Origin: UBA6168 sp041163745
GTDB taxonomy: Bacteria; Bacteroidota; Bacteroidia; Chitinophagales; Saprospiraceae
Reading direction: 5' to 3'
DNA: 64,000 nt
Assembly: GCA_041163745.1 (NCBI GenBank)
Contig: JBEAQU010000064.1
Coordinates: forward strand, 31,541-95,540
The position numbers and the translations under genes are program-made. Of the stretch, positions 46,964 to 54,866 are shown in pieces. A model generated the notes under the pieces. That model did not search any database. It saw only the letters and a program-made list of their open reading frames with translations, and was not told the DNA's origin. Every line of letters starts with the position of its first letter. Position 1 is the first letter of the stretch.

Positions 46964-47911
46964 ATGAATGAACATTTCAAGTCAATCATCCTGCAGGGCA
47001 CCGGGGCGGCTGCTTTATCAGCAGTAGAAGTAATCCAAGACTTGTGGAGCGGGTACGGGAAAATCATGCGGATCGGGTTGGAAAATGCCCCTGTCCAAAG
47101 CGTGGTGGTAAAGCACGTCCAATTGCCCACCGATTATGACCACCCCCGGGAATGGAACACGGATATCGGTCATCAACGGAAGGTGAGGTCCTATCAAGTG
47201 GAAACTGCCTGGTACGGTACCCACAGCAAAAACAGTGCTGCCCGGCTGCCGCAATGTTTGGCCATCGAGGTCCGGGGGGAAGAGGTGCTGTTGGTGCTGG
47301 AGGATCTGGATACAGCGGGATATCCCTTGCGCAAGCGGACTGTCGGATGGGAAGAAATTGCTTGCTGTCTGGCGTGGTTGGCAAAGTTTCACGCCAGTTA
47401 CCTGGGAAAGGCCCCGGACGGGCTCTGGGAAACGGGGACCTACTGGCACCTGGAGACCAGGCCACAGGAACTGGCAGCACTGAATGACCAAAGGTTGAAG
47501 GAAGCCGCCCCCCTCATTGACCAAAAACTGAATGCCTGTGCACAAAAAACATTAGTCCATGGGGATGCCAAGCTGGCCAACTTCTGTTTTGCCCCAAACG
47601 GACAGGTCGCTGGGGTGGATTTCCAGTATGTAGGTGGTGGGTGCGGAATGAAGGACGTGTCGTATTTCATCGGAAGTTGCCTGCCTGAAAACGACTGTGA
47701 GCGGCTGGAAGCACAAATCCTGGATACCTATTTCGGGTGTCTGCAAGGTGAACTGACGGAAAGGGACGAAGCGCTGGAAAGCGAATGGCGGTCTTTGTAC
47801 CGGGTGGCCTGGGCGGACTTTCACCGATTCCTCAAAGGGTGGAGCCCCGGCCACTGGAAAATCAACGGTTACAGCGAACGTGTCACCGCAGAAGTAATCG
47901 ACAACCTCTAA
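46964..47911 (+). CDS. APH/EcKinase-like small-molecule kinase
   Basis: The 315-aa protein has the aminoglycoside-phosphotransferase fold. It has a Lys-bearing N-lobe strand (VQSVVVKHVQLP), a hinge-like LLVLEDLDTAGYP, catalytic loop LVHGDAKLANFCF with Asp, and a metal-binding DFQYVGGGCGMKD. The wording of the catalytic loop resembles ecdysteroid-kinase-like/DUF1679 proteins. The substrate is unknown. It is followed after two bases by an inositol-monophosphatase-family gene, so the two are almost certainly co-translated. A TATCTTTA box sits only 8 bases before the ATG, suggesting a very short leader. It lies inside the tRNA-Gly island. Confidence 0.8.
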   Translation: MNEHFKSIILQGTGAAALSAVEVIQDLWSGYGKIMRIGLENAPVQSVVVKHVQLPTDYDHPREWNTDIGHQRKVRSYQVETAWYGTHSKNSAARLPQCLAIEVRGEEVLLVLEDLDTAGYPLRKRTVGWEEIACCLAWLAKFHASYLGKAPDGLWETGTYWHLETRPQELAALNDQRLKEAAPLIDQKLNACAQKTLVHGDAKLANFCFAPNGQVAGVDFQYVGGGCGMKDVSYFIGSCLPENDCERLEAQILDTYFGCLQGELTERDEALESEWRSLYRVAWADFHRFLKGWSPGHWKINGYSERVTAEVIDNL

Positions 47912-47913
47912 AA

Positions 47914-48732
47914 ATGGACCTGACACAACTTTGCAACATCGCCATCAAGGCAACCCTTTCTGCCGGAAAAGTCATCCAGCGGCACATGGACGGTCGTGTG
48001 TTGGTGGAGCAAAAGATTGGAGGGACCAGCTACGCTTCACAAGTGGTGACCGCGGTGGACAGGGCATGTGAAGCCGCCATCCTTTCGCACTTGCTCCCTA
48101 CCTGTGATGCGTTCGGCCTGGCACTTTTGTCGGAAGAGACCGAAGACGACGGCAGCCGGTTCGAAAAAGATTTTTTTTGGTGCATCGACCCGATGGACGG
48201 GACGCTCCCCTTTATCAATAAACGGCCGGGCTTTTCTGTTTCCATTGCGTTGGTCGCCAAAGACGGAACTCCATCTATCGGGGTTGTGTTTGACCCCAGC
48301 TCCGAGACCTTGTACCACGCCATCAAAGGGCAGGGGGCCTTTAAGAACAACAGCCGCTGGAAAATAAAAAACACAAACAAACACCTGACTTACCTAACGG
48401 ACAAAAAGCTGAAGGATACGGCCCAAGCTGCGGAAATAGAAAATTTGCTCAATGAAAAAGCAAGGCAATTGAGCTTGGACGGGGTACAGGAAATGGTCGG
48501 GGCAGGTGCAGTATTGAATGGCATCCTCGTGCTGGAAAATGGCCCCGCATGTATGTTGAAGCTGCCGAAAAAAGAGAGCGGCGGGGGGAGTGTCTGGGAC
48601 TTTGCGGCGACCGCCTGCATTTACCAGGAAATAGGCTTGCCCGCCACGAATTTCAAAGGAGGAAGGTTGGACCTGAACAGGAAGGAGGGCACTTTCATGA
48701 ACCACCAAGGCGTCTTTTTTGCAAATTGGTAA
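47914..48732 (+). CDS. Inositol-monophosphatase / CysQ-like phosphatase
   Basis: The 272-aa product has the metal-dependent FIG/IMPase signatures: LLSEETEDD (first metal Glu pair), WCIDPMDGTLPFINK (DPxDGT), and a C-terminal SVWDFAATACIYQEIG with the last Asp. CysQ-type members hydrolyse 3'-phosphoadenosine 5'-phosphate, and IMPases act on inositol or sugar phosphates. The pairing with a kinase gene two bases upstream suggests opposite or sequential steps on one metabolite (inference). It is AT-richer than the chromosomal genes around it. Confidence 0.85.
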   Translation: MDLTQLCNIAIKATLSAGKVIQRHMDGRVLVEQKIGGTSYASQVVTAVDRACEAAILSHLLPTCDAFGLALLSEETEDDGSRFEKDFFWCIDPMDGTLPFINKRPGFSVSIALVAKDGTPSIGVVFDPSSETLYHAIKGQGAFKNNSRWKIKNTNKHLTYLTDKKLKDTAQAAEIENLLNEKARQLSLDGVQEMVGAGAVLNGILVLENGPACMLKLPKKESGGGSVWDFAATACIYQEIGLPATNFKGGRLDLNRKEGTFMNHQGVFFANW

Positions 48733-48908
48733 CAGAAAAAAACTCGCCAGGCAATGGTCACCGCTGCCAGACCCAAGAGCCACCTAACCCCACACTGTAC
48801 TCCCCCAAAAAACAGGACAAAAAGTGGGTGCAATTCAACCTGTCGCTTAGGAAGCCTCTTTGCATCCCAATTGCAAAATCATACGGTCAGATCACCCATC
48901 CGTAGCAA

Positions 48909-49217
48909 ACCAGCCGTGAAGCGGGAGACCCGGCCATAAAGAATCCGCCCGGCGCCGCAATCCCTCCCCGCGAAGCGGGGAGCAAAATTCCTGTAATAAA
49001 AAAGCGCAGCACTTTCCAAAATCCTCCCAATCAAAAAATTACAAAAGAAAAAATCCCTGTAATTAGCCTAATCCTAAAAATTCGCGTACCAGCATCCCCG
49101 CGAAGCGGGGAACAAGAACCTCCCTGGCACACCCAATCCGCCATGCCATCATTTCCCTTCGGCCGCGACATCGCACACCCCTCCTCCATGCGGAACCGAC
49201 AATTTGATTTGCACCCG
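48909..49217 (+). repeat. Dispersed ~315-bp intergenic repeat, copy B (plus)
   Basis: Begins ACCAGCCGTGAAGCGGG and ends AATTTGATTTGCACCCG. It has two perfect CCCCGC-GAA-GCGGGG hairpins (48974-48988, 49098-49112). Core blocks GGGGAGCAAAATTCCTGTAAT and AAAAATCCCTGTAATTAGCC match copies A and C. Its right edge abuts the truncated DGR reverse-transcriptase frame at 49216-49219. Confidence 0.82.
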
Positions 49218-49416
49218 TTTTTTGGGTCACCGTGTTTTCCCGGATTTCCGGCTGCTCCAAAACGCCAACGTCCGCCGTTTCCGCAAGCGCCTGAAGCGGA
49301 TGCTGGCGGAGTACTTCTCCGGACGTATGAGCAAGTTCAATTTTTACCAGCGCATGCGCAGTTGGTGGGCATATGCCGCCTTTTCGGATACGTGGCGGCT
49401 GCGCAAGAAGATTTAG
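49216..49416 (+). pseudogene. DGR reverse transcriptase, C-terminal fragment only
   Basis: Sixty-six codons read RFLGHRVFPDFRLLQNANVR, then RRFRKRLKRM, a Tyr/Phe-rich stretch, and RMRSWWAYAAFSDTWRLRKK, ending at TAG 49414-49416. This is the thumb-side C-terminus typical of diversity-generating-retroelement RTs (FLGxRVFP and WxxxAxxxDTWRLR patterns). The palm domain with YxDD is absent: the sequence before FLG is repeat copy B, not RT. A template repeat follows 45 bases later. Confidence 0.75.
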
Positions 49417-49460
49417 CTGAGTGTTTACAGAAAATAAAGGAAGCTATCGGCACCGCTGTT

Positions 49461-49560
49461 CTTCGGGGCGGGTCGTCGAACAGCAACGACAACAACTGTC
49501 GGGTCTCCAACCGTAACAGGAACAATCCGAACAACCGTAACAACAACAACGGGTTCCGGT
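49461..49560 (+). repeat. DGR template repeat (TR), AAC-rich
   Basis: Read in the frame starting 49479, the segment encodes 14 Asn (13 AAC, 1 AAT) among 27 residues, with the frame GGSSNSNDNNCRVSNRNR and then NNPNNRNNNNGFR. This is the template form of the FGE/C-type-lectin variable region (usual GGSWNN ... NRNRNNP ... GFR), in which A bases mark mutagenised codons. It lies just downstream of the RT fragment. No matching variable region is in the window. Confidence 0.75.
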
Positions 49561-49683
49561 GCGCCAGTACTGCTGCCAAAAGAAAAAATGGCATCTGCAT
49601 GTTCACGGACGTTCGGAGCTGGATTAGAAGCCCACGGTAGTTTCCTGTGTCAGGGTTCCCGGATGAGTTCTGACCGAACATGA

Positions 49684-49736
49684 AAAAATGACCCGGCGTG
49701 GCTGGTAGGTGACGAAGGTGGTGCCGGGTATTTTTT
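49684..49736. terminator. Bidirectional terminator
   Basis: ACCCGGC-(25)-GCCGGGT stem with six T on the right (plus strand) and a run of A on the left, i.e. T on the minus strand. It separates the DGR remnant (plus) from the ATPase gene (minus), whose stop lies just right of it. Confidence 0.7.
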
Positions 49737-49748
49737 AGTTTATCCGCC

Positions 49749-50912
49749 TCAAAGAAACAATTCTCCTACCTCCCGATACCCCAACACCTTGACGTTCTCC
49801 GTCAGGGGAAAACCCTGCGCCACCGGACAAATAATGAAATGCCGCTTCGTGCCCAGGTCTGCCGCAGCGATGTGGAAGCCTTTGGAGGGTTTGGGCGTGG
49901 TGGAATACTTGATTTCCACCAGCGTTTCAGGCTGCCCGGCACGGGTGATGACCAGATCTGCTTCCGTACCGTCGTGGGTACGGTAAAAGAAAAGTTCCGC
50001 CCAGTCGGGAAGAATAGCCGCCACCTGCTCAATGACATAGGTTTCCCAGGAAGCGCCAAGTGCAGGGTGGCCGCTCAGGTCGATAAAGGAAGTGATGCCA
50101 AGCAGTTGATGCAGGATGCCGGTGTCACGGATGTAGATTTTCGGGGTTTTGACCAGTCGTTTTTTCAGGTTGGTAAAAAACGGCTGCAAGCGGCGAATGA
50201 GGTAAGCGGATTCCAGAAAATCGATGTAGCGCCGCACCGTGGTACCGTGAATGCCCAACGAACGGGCCAGGGTTTCCATGTTGAGTAAATTGCCTGCAAG
50301 GTGGGCTGTCATTTGCCACAATTTTCCGATAAGAACAGGGTCTGCAGCAAGCCCCAGCAGCGGCAGGTCTCTTTCCAGGTAGGTCCGGATAAAATTTTGC
50401 CGCCAAAATCTCGCTAACTCCTCATCCGGTGCCAGCAGCGAATCGGGGAAGCCGCCCCGAAACCAGTGTGTTCTGAAATCGTGATCCGCCTGCACTTCCT
50501 GGTAGGTAAATGGCAGCAGCTCGTGGTAAGCGATCCGCCCTGCCAGCGATTCCGAACTGTCTCTGATCAAATCCGGGGATGCCGAGCCTAACAGGATAAA
50601 CCGGCCTGCCTGCCGGTGCCGGTCAATGATGCCTCGAAGCACAGGAAACAGGCTTGGTAGTTTCTGCACTTCGTCCAGGATGACGGTCTGGTCAGCAAGT
50701 GGTTCCAGGAAAAGCGAAGGTTGTTCGAGTTTGACCCGGTCGTCGGGATTTTCCAAATCGAGGTAAACCGAATTTTTGGGGAGTTGCGAACGTATAGCCT
50801 GGACAAGCGAGGTTTTTCCCACTTGGCGAGGCCCCACAACTGCTACCGCCGGAAAGTAGCCGGACAGTTTCAAAATTTCTTTTTCGGCTAATCTTGGTAT
50901 GTAATTTTTCAT
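49749..50912 (-). CDS. AAA_14 / DUF4143 ATPase
   Basis: The 387-aa product has Walker A VGPRQVGKTSLV (~27), Walker B TVILDEVQKLPSLFPVLRG, sensor-like ILLGSASPDLI, a winged-helix segment (LARSLGIHGTTVRRYIDFLE), and a C-terminal DUF4143 nuclease-like motif (GTEADLVITRAG ... LVEIKYSTTPKPSKG). These proteins are common in genomic islands and prokaryotic defence neighbourhoods, but their function is poorly defined. Length and motifs are complete, so it is probably functional. Confidence 0.88.
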   Translation of the reverse strand: MKNYIPRLAEKEILKLSGYFPAVAVVGPRQVGKTSLVQAIRSQLPKNSVYLDLENPDDRVKLEQPSLFLEPLADQTVILDEVQKLPSLFPVLRGIIDRHRQAGRFILLGSASPDLIRDSSESLAGRIAYHELLPFTYQEVQADHDFRTHWFRGGFPDSLLAPDEELARFWRQNFIRTYLERDLPLLGLAADPVLIGKLWQMTAHLAGNLLNMETLARSLGIHGTTVRRYIDFLESAYLIRRLQPFFTNLKKRLVKTPKIYIRDTGILHQLLGITSFIDLSGHPALGASWETYVIEQVAAILPDWAELFFYRTHDGTEADLVITRAGQPETLVEIKYSTTPKPSKGFHIAAADLGTKRHFIICPVAQGFPLTENVKVLGYREVGELFL

Positions 50913-51222
50913 TCACCCCGATATTTCTGTATCTAAAACAGGAATAACGGGGTAAAATTAAGCGTTTTGATGGAATTGGCCAAGCTGCCAAGCCACATCC
51001 TCAACAGCCCCAAAAGCGCTGCTGCAAAGGAATGTGCTGAAATTTTCGTGGTGGAGCTGCCCTGTCCTCATCTCAAAATAAAGGTGCTACGAACTTATCA
51101 CTGCAAACGAACCGGGAGCAGCTGGTGAAGTTGCGGAAGGCGTTGTTGGCGTATGGGGCGCATCCGGGGGCGTGAGGTCAGCGGAGAAATTGGCAAGTGT
51201 GTACACTTTTGAGATAACCAAT
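50913..51222. other. Island right arm, nothing recognised
   Basis: About 310 bases upstream of the ATPase gene. Short open stretches (e.g. TNREQLVKLRKALLAYGAHPGA split across frames) hint at a gene remnant, but I cannot assign a family. No integrase-like residues were seen. Confidence 0.35.
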
Positions 51223-51258
51223 AAAAAAAGGACTTATGTGTAAATCGCCATAAGTCCT
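51223..51258 (-). terminator. Terminator of tRNA-Gly
   Basis: On the minus strand AGGACTTATG-(10)-CATAAGTCCT is followed by seven T, 13 bases after the tRNA 3' end. Confidence 0.85.
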
Positions 51259-51270
51259 TGATAATAAGCG

Positions 51271-51343
51271 AGCGGTAAATGGGACTCGAACCCACGGCCC
51301 TCAGCTTGGGAAGCTGATGCTCTACCAACTGAGCTACTACCGC
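51271..51343 (-). tRNA. tRNA-Gly (anticodon CCC)
   Basis: A 73-base cloverleaf is clear: acceptor stem GCGGTAG/TTACCGC, D arm (AGCTCAGTTGGTAGAGC), anticodon stem TCAGC/GCTGA with loop TTCCCAA giving anticodon CCC, T arm GTGGG-TTCGAGT-CCCAT. Discriminator U73. No CCA is encoded. It reads GGG codons. Its 3' half is duplicated at 46175-46224. Confidence 0.93.
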
Positions 51344-51399
51344 TTAGCAACACCATGTAAAAATAAACAAAAGGCGAAAGCCTGTGAGCGGCTGCCTTA

Positions 51400-51443
51400 A
51401 AAAAACAGTCCGGGAGGCATCGATTCGACAAGGTCTCCCTGGT
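51400..51443 (-). terminator. Terminator of the leuCDBA operon
   Basis: On the minus strand CCAGGGAG-(17)-CTCCCGG (one unpaired A) is followed by ACTG and seven T, starting ~10 bases after the leuA stop. Confidence 0.65.
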
Positions 51444-51451
51444 AGCGGCTG

Positions 51452-52987
51452 TCATGCATTGGAATGCAGCATAGGATTCGAATGGTTGACCTGGAGCACA
51501 CCGATTTTGCCGAGGGCATTCAGGTAGGCTTCGACGGAAGCGGTGACGATGTCCGTATCCACGCCGAAGCCGACGAAAGATCGGTTATGGTGGTTTATAC
51601 GGACATGGACTTTGGCTGTATCATAGCTGCGGTTGATATTGGACTGGACGAGGTACTCCTCCAGTTCGATATGTTCGCCGAGGATTTTGTCCACGGCGCG
51701 GAAAGCGGCGTTGACGGGGCCGTTGCCCGTCTCGCTGGCGCGGCAGAGCTGGCCGTTTACGATCAGTTCCACGGTGGCGGTCGGCGAGGTGGATTTTCCG
51801 CAGGTCACCTGGAGGCGGTTCAGTTCGAGACTGGTGGCCTGATGTTCCCCATCCATGAGGCGGACGAGGTCTTCGTCCTGTATTTCCTTTTTGGCATCGG
51901 CGACGGCGAGGAACCGCTGGTAGGCATCCTGCAGGGATTCCGTGTCGAGGTGGTAGCCGAGGCGTTCCAGGTGGTGGCGCAGGGCCGCCTTTCCGCTGCG
52001 GGCGGTCAGCACGATGGAGGAAGCGGGAACACCCACATCCTCGGGGTCTATGATTTCGTAGTTCTCGCGGTGTTTCAAGACGCCGTCCTGGTGGATGCCG
52101 GAGGAGTGTGCGAAAGCGTTGCGTCCGACGATGGCCTTGTTGGGTTGAACCGGCATGCGCATCATCTTGGACACCAGGAGGCTGAGGGGGTAGATGCGTT
52201 GGGTTTGGATATTGCTTTCGAGTTGAAGTCCTTTGTGGGTCTTCAAGGTCATGGCGACCTCTTCGAGGGAGGTGTTGCCGGCCCGTTCGCCGATGCCGTT
52301 GATGGTCACCTCCACCTGTCGCGCGCCGTTGAGGACGCCGGCGATGGTGTTCGCGGTGGCGAGACCCAGGTCGTTGTGACAATGGCAGGAAAGGATGGCG
52401 CGGTCGATGTTGCCGACATTTTCCATCAGGAAGCGGATCTTACGGCCGTATTCGTCCGGCAGGCAATAGCCGGTGGTATCGGGGATATTGACGACCGTGG
52501 CGCCGGCGGCGATGACCGCCTCCACCATGCGGGCGAGGAAGACATTGTCGGCACGGCCGGCGTCCTCGCAATAGAATTCGATGTCCTCGACGAATTTCCT
52601 GGCGTATTTGACAGCGGCGACGCCGCGTTCGATGATTTCTTCGCGGGTGGAGTTGAACTTGTAGCGTATATGGTAGTCGGACGCGCCGATCCCGGTGTGG
52701 ATACGCTTGTGTTTGGCGAAGCGCAGGGATTCCGCGGCCGTTTCGATGTCTTTTTCCACGGCCCGGGTCAGGGCGCAGATGGTCGGGAAGCGGACGGCCT
52801 TGGAGATGGCGACGACGGACTGGAAGTCGCCGGGGCTGCTGATGGGGAATCCAGCTTCGATGACATCGACGCCCAGGGCTTCCAGCTGGCGGGCGATCTC
52901 CACTTTCTCATGGGTGTCGAGCTGGCATCCGGGAACTTGTTCCCCGTCCCGCAGGGTGGTGTCGAAAAAATAAACGCGGTTTGACAT
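51452..52987 (-). CDS. leuA: 2-isopropylmalate synthase
   Basis: The 511-aa product has the DRE-TIM lyase signature FFDTTLRDGEQVPGC at the start, metal-binding HCHNDLGLATAN, GIGERAGNTSLEE and AHSSGIHQDGVLK, and a C-terminal LeuA regulatory domain (~400-500; ATVELIVNGQL ... NAAFRAVDKIL) where leucine binds in this family. It makes 2-isopropylmalate from 2-ketoisovalerate and acetyl-CoA. It is the last gene of a leuC-leuD-leuB-leuA set, 87 bases after leuB, and is followed by a terminator. Confidence 0.95.
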   Translation of the reverse strand: MSNRVYFFDTTLRDGEQVPGCQLDTHEKVEIARQLEALGVDVIEAGFPISSPGDFQSVVAISKAVRFPTICALTRAVEKDIETAAESLRFAKHKRIHTGIGASDYHIRYKFNSTREEIIERGVAAVKYARKFVEDIEFYCEDAGRADNVFLARMVEAVIAAGATVVNIPDTTGYCLPDEYGRKIRFLMENVGNIDRAILSCHCHNDLGLATANTIAGVLNGARQVEVTINGIGERAGNTSLEEVAMTLKTHKGLQLESNIQTQRIYPLSLLVSKMMRMPVQPNKAIVGRNAFAHSSGIHQDGVLKHRENYEIIDPEDVGVPASSIVLTARSGKAALRHHLERLGYHLDTESLQDAYQRFLAVADAKKEIQDEDLVRLMDGEHQATSLELNRLQVTCGKSTSPTATVELIVNGQLCRASETGNGPVNAAFRAVDKILGEHIELEEYLVQSNINRSYDTAKVHVRINHHNRSFVGFGVDTDIVTASVEAYLNALGKIGVLQVNHSNPMLHSNA

Positions 52988-53074
52988 GATGGTTTGATTT
53001 TGAACGGCACCGGTTCATGGCCGGTGATAGCCGTATTCGTTTGGCCGGCGCTTCCCCATGGGCGGGAGGAAACC

Positions 53075-54175
53075 TCAGGCGATGGCGGTTTTCAGTTCGA
53101 TTTCCCGGATGACGGCCTGGCCCATGGCGTCCGTGCCGAGGATGTTTTCCGGGCTGGTGTCGGCGTCGGCGATATCACCGGTGCGGAGGCCTGCCTTCAG
53201 TACCCGGTCGACCGCATCCATTACGGCGTCCGCTTCCTTTTTCAGACCGAAGGCGATTTCAAGCAGCAGGGCGGCGGAGAGGATGGACGCCAGCGGGTTG
53301 GCGACACCTTGTCCGGCGATGTCCGGGGCGGAGCCATGGACAGGTTCGTAAAGGCCGGTGCGGTCGCCGACCGAGGCGGAGGCCAGCATGCCCAGGGACC
53401 CTGCGATTTGGGAGGCCTCGTCCGTCAGGATGTCGCCGAACATATTTTCCGTCACGATGACATCGAACTGGCGGGGGTTCTTGATCAGCTGCATGGCCGC
53501 ATTGTCGACGAACATATGGTGAAGGGTCACTTCCGGATATCCGGGAGCGAGTTCCATCATCACTTCCCGCCACAAGCGACTGGCTTCAAGGACATTGGCC
53601 TTGTCCACCGAGTGCAGGACGCCCCGGCGGGCCCTGGCGGCCTCGAAGGCTTTGACAGCGATGCGGCGGACTTCCTCCTTGGAGTAGACCATGGTGCTGA
53701 CGGCGACGTTGCCGTTGTCGCGCCGCTCGGAGGGTCCGAAATAGATACCGCCCGTCAGTTCCCGGAAGAAGAGGATGTCCGACCCTTTCAGCACCTCCGG
53801 CTTGATGCTGGAGGCGTGGGCGAGCTCGTCGAAAATACGGATGGGCCGGAGGTTGGCATAGAGCCCCAGTTCCTTGCGGATGCGGAGCAGGCCTTGTTCC
53901 GGCCGGACCTTGCGGGTCGGGTCGTTGTCGTAGCGAGGGTCGCCAACGGCGCCCAGCAGGATGGCATCCGCCTGGCGGCAGGCGGCCAACGTCTCGTCGG
54001 GGAGCGGGTTGCCGGTGGCTTCTATGGCGCTGTGACCGATCAGGGCTGTTTCGAAGCTGAACAGGTGGCCGTAGCATTCGCCGACGGCCTCCAGGGTCCG
54101 GCGGCCCCATCGGGTCACTTCCGGGCCGATGCCGTCGCCGGGCAGCATGACGATTTTCCTGGTATGCAAGCTCAT
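53075..54175 (-). CDS. leuB: 3-isopropylmalate dehydrogenase
   Basis: The 366-aa product has VMLPGDGIGPEVTRWG near the N-terminus, LGAVGDPRYDNDPTRKVRPE with substrate Arg residues, RELTGGIYFGPSERRDNG, the metal-binding FDVIVTENMFGDILTDEASQ region, and GSAPDIAGQGVANPLASIL. It oxidatively decarboxylates 3-isopropylmalate with NAD+. It lies 36 bases after leuD in the leu operon. Confidence 0.95.
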   Translation of the reverse strand: MSLHTRKIVMLPGDGIGPEVTRWGRRTLEAVGECYGHLFSFETALIGHSAIEATGNPLPDETLAACRQADAILLGAVGDPRYDNDPTRKVRPEQGLLRIRKELGLYANLRPIRIFDELAHASSIKPEVLKGSDILFFRELTGGIYFGPSERRDNGNVAVSTMVYSKEEVRRIAVKAFEAARARRGVLHSVDKANVLEASRLWREVMMELAPGYPEVTLHHMFVDNAAMQLIKNPRQFDVIVTENMFGDILTDEASQIAGSLGMLASASVGDRTGLYEPVHGSAPDIAGQGVANPLASILSAALLLEIAFGLKKEADAVMDAVDRVLKAGLRTGDIADADTSPENILGTDAMGQAVIREIELKTAIA

Positions 54176-54211
54176 GAGGTCTGCTTTGTGTCGTGGTGTT
54201 CGATCGTCGGG

Positions 54212-54796
54212 TCAGGCCCCGGCCGATTCGAAACGTTCGATGGCGTTGCGGCGCGACAGGATGTAATCGATGTCATCGTAGCCGTTGAGCAGGCAGGCTT
54301 TCTTGTAGGGGTTGATGTCGAAGGGGACGGTCAGGGCGAGAGTCGGCACGGCAAGGGTCTGGTTGGCCAGGTCGACCTGCACGGAAGTGTTCGGGTCCGC
54401 CTCCACCTGTCGGAACAGCTTTTCCAGCGTGTCCGCCGGCATCTGCACCGGCAGCAGGTTGTTGTTCAGGGCGTTGTTGTAAAAAATGTCTGCGAAGGAA
54501 CTGGAGACGACGACATGGAAGCCGTAATCCGCCAGCGCCCAGGCGGCATGTTCCCGGCTGGAACCGCAACCGAAGTTCTTGCCGGTCAGCAGCAGCCGGC
54601 CCTGGTAGCGGGATTGGTTGAGCACGAAGTCCGGGTTGGGAACATCCCCGGGCAGGTAGCGCCAGTCGCGGAACAGATTCTCCCCGAACCCTTCCCGGGA
54701 GGTCGCTTTCAGGAAGCGGGCCGGGATGATCTGGTCGGTGTCGATGTTCTCGATCGGCAGCGGGACGCAGGTGGTGGTCAGTTGTCTGAAAGCCAT
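54212..54796 (-). CDS. leuD: 3-isopropylmalate dehydratase small subunit
   Basis: The 194-aa protein from ATG 54796 (MAFRQLTTTC) matches LeuD length. Landmarks are NIDTDQIIPARFLK, the swivel-domain motif LLTGKNFGCGSSREHAAWAL, and SSFADIFYNNALNNNLLPV. It pairs with LeuC to isomerise 2- to 3-isopropylmalate. An in-frame upstream extension to 54886 overlaps nothing conserved and is not used. Confidence 0.95.
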   Translation of the reverse strand: MAFRQLTTTCVPLPIENIDTDQIIPARFLKATSREGFGENLFRDWRYLPGDVPNPDFVLNQSRYQGRLLLTGKNFGCGSSREHAAWALADYGFHVVVSSSFADIFYNNALNNNLLPVQMPADTLEKLFRQVEADPNTSVQVDLANQTLAVPTLALTVPFDINPYKKACLLNGYDDIDYILSRRNAIERFESAGA

Positions 54797-54866
54797 GTGG
54801 TGTTCGGTCGGTTGAAAATTGGTTCGGCGGAGGCGGGACAACGCATGGATGACCCGGTCATCCGGG

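Larger units (their letters stand above)
46175..51343. mobile_element. ~5.1-kb tRNA-Gly-anchored genomic island (remnant)
   Basis: The region is bounded by the tRNA-Gly 3'-half duplicate on the left and the intact tRNA-Gly(CCC) on the right. Contents from left: AT-rich stretch, IS21 remnant, kinase and phosphatase genes, repeat copy B, DGR RT fragment plus template repeat, AAA_14 ATPase, unassigned 300 bases. No integrase or excisionase gene was seen, so it is probably immobile or a deletion derivative. Gene composition (AT-richer kinase and phosphatase genes) differs from the flanks. Confidence 0.7.

Noticed and set aside
49143..49640. 165-aa ORF covering the DGR template
   Set aside because: The apparent protein joins repeat copy B, an off-frame RT part and the template; it is a by-product of the open template frame and not a gene.
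51464..52984. 506-aa plus-strand ORF opposite leuA
   Set aside because: Antisense shadow of a highly conserved gene in GC-rich DNA; its sequence has biased composition and no family motif. The same holds for the long antisense ORFs at 20507-21610 and 24408-26822.
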